From positions 1 to 64,000 of the forward strand of contig CAVPDR010000005.1 of assembly GCA_963702705.1 (NCBI GenBank): a stretch of DNA of 64,000 nt, read 5' to 3'. Under the pieces are notes generated by a model. That model saw nothing but the letters and a program-made list of their open reading frames with translations. It ran no database searches and was not told the DNA's origin. Below, one piece after another: positions 59,327 through 64,000 of this stretch (within the stretch, counting starts at the first letter, position 1; each line of letters begins with the position of its first letter). Source of the DNA: VRUE01 sp963702705. Its GTDB lineage: Bacteria; Actinomycetota; Thermoleophilia; Solirubrobacterales; 70-9. The position numbers and the translations under genes were made by a program.

Positions 59327-59340
59327 CGAACAAGTGTTCG
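59327..59340 (+). promoter_or_regulatory. SOS box (LexA operator) of lexA
   Basis: CGAACAAGTGTTCG fits the actinobacterial/Bacillus-type SOS box CGAAC-N4-GTTCG with perfect half-sites, 44 bp upstream of the lexA start. Confidence 0.9.
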
Positions 59341-59383
59341 AACGAATTCGATACTCGGCTGCAGTCCCGGGAGGGGAGTGAGC

Positions 59384-59995
59384 GTGGAGCTTGATCTGAC
59401 CAAGAGGCAGAAGGAGATCTTCGACTTCATCGGCAAGTACGCCGCCAAGACCGGCTACCCGCCGACCGTGCGGGAGATCGGCAAAGCGGTCGGCCTGCAT
59501 TCGTCCTCGACCGTGCACGCGCACCTCGCCAACCTGGAGAAGATCGGGCTGCTGCGGCGCGATCCGTCGAAGCCGCGTGCGATCGAGCTGCTCTTCGACA
59601 AGGCCAAGAGCGCGATCCGGCCTGGCAACGGTCTGCCGCTGGTCGGTCACGTCGCTGCCGGCGAGCCGATTCTCGCCGAGGAGAACGTCGAGGAGTACAT
59701 CGAAGTCCCCGACATCATCGGCGGCGAGGACGGCGACTACATCCTCAACGTGCGCGGCGAGAGCATGGTGGACGCCGGCATCTTCGGCGGCGACTACGTC
59801 GTCGTGCGCCCGGCGAGCGACGCCGTCAACGGCGAGATCGTCGTCGCCCTGATCGGCGAGGAGGCCACGGTCAAGCGCTTCTTCCGCGAAGCCGACCACA
59901 TCCGCCTCCAGCCCGAGAACGAGACGATGGAGCCGATCCGCACCACCGAGGCCTCGGTCATCGGCAAGGTCGTCGGAGTCTTCCGAAAGATTTGA
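59384..59995 (+). CDS. lexA: LexA repressor
   Basis: 203 residues from GTG 59384, preceded at a suitable distance by GAGGGGAG; GTG 59378 is the alternative. N-terminal winged helix (KRQKEIFDFIGKYAAKTGYP and REIGKAVGLHSSSTVHAHLA). Ala-Gly cleavage site in GHVAAGEP, catalytic Ser in RGESMVDAGI and Lys in EEATVKRF. It represses the DNA-damage regulon, including itself through the upstream box. Confidence 0.97.
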   Translation: MELDLTKRQKEIFDFIGKYAAKTGYPPTVREIGKAVGLHSSSTVHAHLANLEKIGLLRRDPSKPRAIELLFDKAKSAIRPGNGLPLVGHVAAGEPILAEENVEEYIEVPDIIGGEDGDYILNVRGESMVDAGIFGGDYVVVRPASDAVNGEIVVALIGEEATVKRFFREADHIRLQPENETMEPIRTTEASVIGKVVGVFRKI

Positions 59996-60001
59996 GCGGC
60001 T

Positions 60002-60833
60002 CTACTTAGGCCACTTGCCGGCTTCGATCCGCCTCTTGTAGCGCCGTTGTTTGCGGCGGGCGTCGCGCATCGCCCAGCGGCAGCAGGCGCAGGGTGAGCC
60101 GCGGGGAAGAGGTCGAAGCAGGCGCAGCTGCAGGCCGCGCCAGCGGGGCAGGATCAGGATCGGGCGCGGGCGTTCGGTCAGCTTGCCGACCTCTGCCGCG
60201 ACCTGCTCGGCGGTGAGCAGGCGGCCGGAGAAGGAGCCCGCCGCATCGAGGTCGTCGAGCTTGTCCTCCAGCATCGGCGTCCAGATCCCGTCCGGGCAGA
60301 CGGCCGAGAGCGCGACGCCCTCGATCCCGGCGCGGCGCAGGTCGAAGAGGGTGCCGAGGGTGAAGGCCATCGCCGCGTGCTTGCTCGCCGAGTAGGCGAC
60401 CTCGCCCGGCGCGGCGACGATCCCGGCCAGCGAGATCACGTTGATCACGTGGCCGCTGGCCGGTGGCGATCATCGGCTCCAGCGCCGCGACCGTTCCGTT
60501 CATCGTCCCCAGGGCATTGACCTCGAGCATCGTCCGCCGCGCCGCCTCATCCTGAGTCCAGGGAGGCCCGGTGATCAGCACGCCGGCGTTGTTGACCCAG
60601 AGGTCGAGCGTGCCTCCTCGAGTCGTCGCTTCCGCGGCAAGCGCCCGGCAGGCCGCCTCGTCGCGCACGTCGAGCGCCGCCGATCGTGCGCCGGTGCCGA
60701 TCTCGGCCGCGGTACGAGCCGCTGCATCGGCGTCGACGTCGGTGGCGTGGACGAGAAACCCGCGCTCGGCCAGCTCAAGGGCGATCGCGCGGCCAAGACC
60801 GCTGCCTGCTCCGGTGATGACCGCAACCGGCAT
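60002..60833 (-). pseudogene. short-chain dehydrogenase/reductase with frameshift
   Basis: From ATG 60833 the protein reads VAVITGAGSGLGRAIALELA (cofactor loop TGxxxGxG) and LDLWVNNAGVLITGP (the NNAG motif), up to GTMNGTVAALEPMIATG. At about 60450 the frame shifts: the other frame continues with INVISLAGIVAAPGEVAYSA and the catalytic YSASK motif to 60002. A one-base indel separates the two halves, so it is a pseudogene or contains a sequencing error. Confidence 0.8.
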
Positions 60834-60904
60834 CGTTGCGCAGGATATTCGATGCATCCGCATCCGGCGTCAGGTCGAACGATCCCGTGGCGCTACCATC
60901 GAAA

Positions 60905-61272
60905 GCGCGGGCCGAGCGACCGCGGGGGGAGAGAAAACCCCTCGAGGAAAGTCCGGACACCACAGGGCATGGCGGTGGGTAACGCCCACCCGGGGAAACC
61001 CGCGGGAAAGTGCCACAGAAATACACAGCCGATGGCGCGACCACACGTGAGTCGCGAACAGGCAACGGTGAAATGGTGCGGTAAGAGCGCACCGGCGCCG
61101 CGGTGACGCGGCGGCCAGGCAAACCCCGCCAGGTGCAAGGCCAAGCAGGACCGTCGACCCGGCTCGGCGAGGTCCAGGTAGGCCGCAGGGTCGCTTAAGG
61201 CGACCCCCCGGGGCTCCGGCTCCGGTGAGACAGATGGCCGCTCAAGACAGGATCCGGCTTACAGGCCCGCTA
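60905..61272 (+). ncRNA. rnpB: RNase P RNA (bacterial class A)
   Basis: P1 is GCGGGCC (60907-60913) pairing with GGCCCGC (61264-61270). Conserved blocks are visible: GAGGAAAGTCCGGAC near 60948, CACAGAAATACA near 61015, GAACAGGCAACGGTGAAA near 61055, and AGACAGATGGCC... near 61228 in the 3' half. The size, about 365 nt, fits. It is the ribozyme that trims 5' leaders of pre-tRNAs. Confidence 0.95.
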
Positions 61273-61274
61273 AC

Positions 61275-61302
61275 GGAAAGGCCCCCAACTGGGGGCCTTT
61301 CC
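61275..61302 (+). terminator. rho-independent terminator after rnpB
   Basis: GGAAAGGCCCCC and GGGGGCCTTTCC form a 12-bp stem with a four-base loop, directly behind rnpB. Confidence 0.85.
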
Positions 61303-61339
61303 CATGCCTGCAACTTTTCTGTCTTAGCGTTTGCTAACC

Positions 61340-61475
61340 TGCCGCCAACTTCCGCTGAATCTTCGCCTACATATCGCGAAGAGCGGGGGACCCAATTGTT
61401 GGGGCGAATCGCCGGCATCTGCCGCGTAGCGCAGCTCTTTCAGCGCGAGCCCGTCAGCTAACCCCGTAAGCGTCG
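61340..61475 (+). ncRNA. c-di-AMP riboswitch (ydaO/yuaA type)
   Basis: Motifs of the ydaO class in order: CCGCTGAATCTTCGCC (61352), GGGGGACCCAATTGTTGGGG (61385), CGAATCG, then CTCTTTCAGCGCGAGCCCGTC (near 61435), GCTAACCCCGTAAGCG (61457). It lies immediately before a secreted RlpA-like wall protein; in actinobacteria this riboswitch commonly controls wall hydrolases and turns expression off at high c-di-AMP. Confidence 0.88.
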
Positions 61476-61484
61476 CAAAGAGCA

Positions 61485-61994
61485 ATGACGACAGGCAGAA
61501 ACCGCCACGGGCGGAAAGATCATCGAGTGCACGGGCACGCGGCCGGCGAGCGCCCCTCGCGACGGTTGCGCTGGGCAGCCTTGGTCGCGGCACTGGCCTC
61601 GCTGGCGCTCGGGGCGGTCCCCGCCGAGGCGGCGACCGGAGGCGCCTCCGCGGCCACCGCCGAAGCGCCTCCGACCCCCGGCGGCATCGTCTTCAGCTCG
61701 ATGCGCACCGCCGGCGCCACCTGGTACGGCCCCGGCCTCTACGGCAAACAGACCGCCTGCGGCGAGACCCTGCAGCCGGGCACGATCGGCGTCGCCCACC
61801 GCACGCTTCCCTGCGGCGCCACGGTCAAGCTCGCATACCACGGCCACACGCTGATCACCCAGGTGATCGATCGCGGCCCCTATACGCCGGGCAACGCCTT
61901 CGACCTCACCAACGGCGCCCGCAAAGCACTCGAATTCACCGGCTCGGCACAGCTGCGCTACGCCGTCGCCGTCGTGAACGCCCGCCACGGGTAA
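61485..61994 (+). CDS. secreted RlpA-like double-psi beta-barrel protein
   Basis: 169 residues. A basic N-terminus and signal (RLRWAALVAALASLALGAVP AEA) precede a DPBB domain: ASWYGPG-like ATWYGPGLYGKQTACGETLQ (about 78-97), then VAHRTLPCGATVKLAYHG and VIDRGPYTPGNAFDLTNGAR. RlpA-type domains act on peptidoglycan, as lytic transglycosylases or binders. The upstream c-di-AMP riboswitch links it to osmotic and wall control. Confidence 0.9.
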   Translation: MTTGRNRHGRKDHRVHGHAAGERPSRRLRWAALVAALASLALGAVPAEAATGGASAATAEAPPTPGGIVFSSMRTAGATWYGPGLYGKQTACGETLQPGTIGVAHRTLPCGATVKLAYHGHTLITQVIDRGPYTPGNAFDLTNGARKALEFTGSAQLRYAVAVVNARHG

Positions 61995-62070
61995 AGGCCG
62001 GTTTCACGCAGGATTGGCCGCTCCAATGGCTAATCTGCCTCGCACAGGCAGGTAGGTCAACGAGAGGAGC

Positions 62071-62805
62071 ATGGGCATGTCGAGGTCTTCGCACGGAGTT
62101 GTCAACGCCGGATCGGCCGGGGGTCGTGGCCGCCTGGCGCTGGTGATCGGACTGGCGGGCTGCCTCGGGCTCCTCGTCGCGCTTGGCGCAAGCGCCGGTG
62201 CGGCGACGACCCCCAAAACGACAGTGGTCCTCGGCAGTACGGCAACCGTTCCCGATCCATCCTGCCCCGAGTCGCCGTGTCAGGCGATCGGCAGCGTCAC
62301 CGGCTTCCAGGTCAGCACCGGCCAGGGGTCGCTCCCCTTCAGCGTGCGCAGGGCGGGCAAGATCAAGTCCTGGACGCTGACCCTTTCGCAGCCGACCAGC
62401 AGCCAGCGCTCCTTCTTCAACGGCTTCTTCGGCACGCCGCCGGAGGCCCGCCTGGCGATCCTGCGCCGCATCCCGGGCACCAACCCGCCCCGCTACAACC
62501 TCCGCGCCCAGGGCTCGATTCACGTGCTGAGCCCATACCTGGGCCAGACGGTCAAATTCGGCGCCTCCCTCCCCGTGGAAAAGGGCGACATCGTCGGCCT
62601 TACAGTCCCCACCTGGGCCCCCGCCTTCGCCCAGGGCCTGGCAAGCAACAACGCCTGGCGAGCCAGCCGCGAACCCGGCAAGTGCACCAACTCAACCGAC
62701 GTCCGCCAAGGCGAACCCCAACTCAAGCTAGGCACCAACGCCACCTACGGCTGCCGCTACTCCACAGCCCGCCTGCTCTACACGGTCACGGTCGTCGAGA
62801 ACTGA
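62071..62805 (+). CDS. secreted protein of unknown function
   Basis: 244 residues. A signal peptide (LALVIGLAGCLGLLVALGAS) ends near residue 44. The mature part is beta-rich with four cysteines (CPESPCQ near 65-71; GKCTNSTD and YGCRY near the end) suggesting two disulfides. Motifs SVTGFQVSTGQGSLPFSVRR and FGASLPVEKGDIVGLTVPTW recall carbohydrate-binding-like beta-sandwiches, but no family is certain. Followed by a strong hairpin. Confidence 0.7.
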   Translation: MGMSRSSHGVVNAGSAGGRGRLALVIGLAGCLGLLVALGASAGAATTPKTTVVLGSTATVPDPSCPESPCQAIGSVTGFQVSTGQGSLPFSVRRAGKIKSWTLTLSQPTSSQRSFFNGFFGTPPEARLAILRRIPGTNPPRYNLRAQGSIHVLSPYLGQTVKFGASLPVEKGDIVGLTVPTWAPAFAQGLASNNAWRASREPGKCTNSTDVRQGEPQLKLGTNATYGCRYSTARLLYTVTVVEN

Positions 62806-62812
62806 GCGTGGG

Positions 62813-62890
62813 AGAGGGCCGGGGCGCCCTTCTCAAAACGCTCGGCGGGAGCCTCGCTGGAGTGTTTTGAGAAGGGCGCCCCGGCCCTCT
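62813..62890. terminator. 27-bp perfect hairpin
   Basis: AGAGGGCCGGGGCGCCCTTC starts the left arm (62813-62839) and its complement occupies 62864-62890; the arms match over 27 bp around a 24-base loop that contains a smaller GCTC/GAGC stem. Much longer than a normal terminator, so it may be a REP-like mobile palindrome doubling as a terminator. Confidence 0.75.
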
Positions 62891-63025
62891 TCGAGCTTCG
62901 ATACACGAACGCGCCCCCTGCGTAGAAGCAGCAAGCTTCAGACCACGAGCTTTGATCTGCCGAGTTCCGCGCCGACTGTGCTCCGAAGCTTCCGCTGTGG
63001 GAAGGGCGTCGGGCTCCCGACGCCC

Positions 63026-63598
63026 CTACGCAACCGAGGGAAGAACCCGCGGCCCGCTCTGGTCTTTCGGGAGCTCTGCAGCGCCCGCGATCAGGCTCTG
63101 GAACTCGTTCAGCACCAGGTGCGCGACGGCCTCCAGCAGCTCCTCGTCGCTCCAGCCGATCTCACGCGCCTCCTCGTGCAGGTGGAGCGGGGGATGGCTG
63201 TTCGCCTCGAGGGCACCGTGCAGGTACTCGAGCAGCGCCGCCTCTTTCGGGTCGGCCGAGCTGAAGCTGCGGGCGCGGGAGACCTCGTCGAGGCCGAGGC
63301 CTGCGCTGCGCGCCGACTTCGCGTGCTGGGCGATGCTGTAGCTGTCCTCGCGGTACTCGGCCACCGCCAGGGCGATCCGCTCGCGGGTCGCCCTGGGCAG
63401 GACGCCGCCGCGAAGCTCCGAGCGCATGCGGGTGTAGGCGCGCAGGACGGCGGGCGCTCCGGCGAGCACGCCGACGAACTTGGTCACCGCACCACCGGTG
63501 GCCTGGATCGTCTTGATCAGGGGCGCGCTCTCATCTGGCGCCGTCAGCTCATCGTGGATCTGGAACCTGCTCACGTCTGTTTTGACTGTCACTTGCAT
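63026..63598 (-). CDS. AhpD/carboxymuconolactone decarboxylase-like protein without the active-site cysteines
   Basis: About 190 residues from ATG 63598, which has GGAGG upstream; ATG 63616 is the alternative. The helical CMD fold is suggested by PRATRERIALAVAEYREDSY followed by SIAQHAKSARSAGL. In AhpD proteins this segment carries a C-x-x-C-H peroxidase centre; here the positions read SYSIAQH, so the disulfide is absent. It should not be called a peroxidase; the fold may serve another role. Confidence 0.7.
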   Translation of the reverse strand: MQVTVKTDVSRFQIHDELTAPDESAPLIKTIQATGGAVTKFVGVLAGAPAVLRAYTRMRSELRGGVLPRATRERIALAVAEYREDSYSIAQHAKSARSAGLGLDEVSRARSFSSADPKEAALLEYLHGALEANSHPPLHLHEEAREIGWSDEELLEAVAHLVLNEFQSLIAGAAELPKDQSGPRVLPSVA

Positions 63599-63616
63599 CC
63601 GCCTCCGGCTCTGCAT

Positions 63617-63878
63617 CGGGGGAATTCCGCTTTACAGAGCCCTTATTTGGCCTTTACTTTACTTTCAGCCGTTTACTTACGTCTGGTAAGTTATACCCGC
63701 TTTTGGCTTGACCCGCAAGCCCGCCCTCCCTGCTGTCGCTATCGACCTCGCCCGGGACGGCGTCCCGCCTCGGAGCGCTCGTCTATTACCCGGATACGGT
63801 GGCCTCTACCCATTCGGTTCACTTCGCCTATGGTTGCGGCCCCCGAGCGGACAAGCGCGAGCCCAGGAGGCCCCGAAC
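63617..63878. promoter_or_regulatory. promoter region of the glutamine synthetase gene
   Basis: 262 bp without a gene. An AT-rich patch at 63640-63700 contains ACTTAC-GTCT-GGTAAGT (63675-63691), an inverted repeat. The ribosome-binding site CAGGAGG lies 11 bases before the ATG. A nitrogen regulator site is possible but not identified. Confidence 0.45.
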
Positions 63879-64000
63879 ATGGCAGAGCAACCGAAGAGTG
63901 CCGCTGACGTCGCCCAGATCGTCAAGGAAAACGACGTCCGCTTCATCCGCCTCTGGTTCACCGACGTGCTTGGCCAGCTGAAGAGCTTCTCGATCAACGC
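63879..64000 (+). CDS. glnA: glutamine synthetase, N-terminal part only
   Basis: From ATG 63879 the first 40 residues are present: AEQPKSAADVAQIVKENDVR followed by FIRLWFTDVLGQLKSFSIN, which is the beta-grasp start of glutamine synthetase type I (F-x-D-x-x-G motif). The gene continues beyond the window. It makes glutamine from glutamate, ammonia and ATP. Confidence 0.85.
   Translation, partial: MAEQPKSAADVAQIVKENDVRFIRLWFTDVLGQLKSFSIN

Noticed and set aside
1..64000. CRISPR array
   Set aside because: No set of regularly spaced repeats with unique spacers was seen anywhere; the only tandem repeats are the short pairs listed.

Overview
The window is high-GC chromosomal DNA that looks like an actinomycete, most likely of the Thermoleophilia/Solirubrobacterales type. 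This placement is inference: it rests on GC-rich codon use, many GTG/TTG starts, apparently leaderless genes with a TANNNT box 7-10 bases before the start codon, a LexA gene with an actinobacterial SOS box, an RNase P RNA, and a c-di-AMP riboswitch in front of an RlpA-like protein. No 16S rRNA gene is present to prove it.

Layout. (1) 1-14150: housekeeping and metal handling. It holds two GNAT acetyltransferases, a methyltransferase/TetR pair, pdxH, dtd, a Zur-type zinc-uptake operon (permease, ATPase ending in six histidines, second permease, Zur) behind a Zur-like palindrome, a GAP-family membrane protein, a DHA2 drug exporter, a DUF2252 protein, a ZIP and an NRAMP-related transporter, a decayed ABC transporter and a tandem universal stress protein. 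(2) 14150-17385: a long secreted repeat protein with unusually AT-rich codons, flanked by the intact usp start and a remnant of a second usp start. (3) 17386-32690: cupin, desaturase, two COG4705 membrane proteins, a ZIP transporter, an OmpR-type two-component system, a lipoprotein, a MacB/FtsX-like ABC exporter, a COG4280 protein, DedA and a phosphodiester glycosidase-like protein. A recurrent motif, CTCATCTG followed by a second half-site, sits at the -35 position of several of these genes and may be the box of the local response regulator.

(4) 32700-59161: a 26-kb tandem genomic island in the 3' half of a tRNA-Leu(GAG) gene at 59162-59247. Four copies of the tRNA 3' half, each with the adjacent terminator, plus a fifth shorter remnant, cut the island into units. 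The two largest units end with related tyrosine integrases, and both ends of these units carry short GTCCG-type repeat pairs. Cargo is typical of a defence island: VapBC, RES-Xre, a TumE-like locus, a RelE-like fragment, an IS982-family insertion, a 1218-residue protein with a C-terminal PD-(D/E)XK nuclease signature, an NA37 nucleoid protein behind a membrane coiled-coil protein, and several proteins I do not recognise. The most unusual locus is 37037-40563: an RHH regulator, a protein ending in a phosphohistidine swivelling domain, a separate ATP-grasp (PEP/pyruvate-binding) protein, and a receiver-like protein with a long insertion. It looks like a split PEP-synthase/rifampin-phosphotransferase enzyme coupled to a response-regulator fold, and I know of no described system with this make-up.

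(5) 59162-64000: core genes resume with tRNA-Leu, lexA, a frameshifted short-chain dehydrogenase, rnpB, a c-di-AMP riboswitch with an RlpA-like gene, a secreted protein followed by a 27-bp perfect hairpin, an AhpD-like protein without the usual cysteines, and the start of a glutamine synthetase gene.
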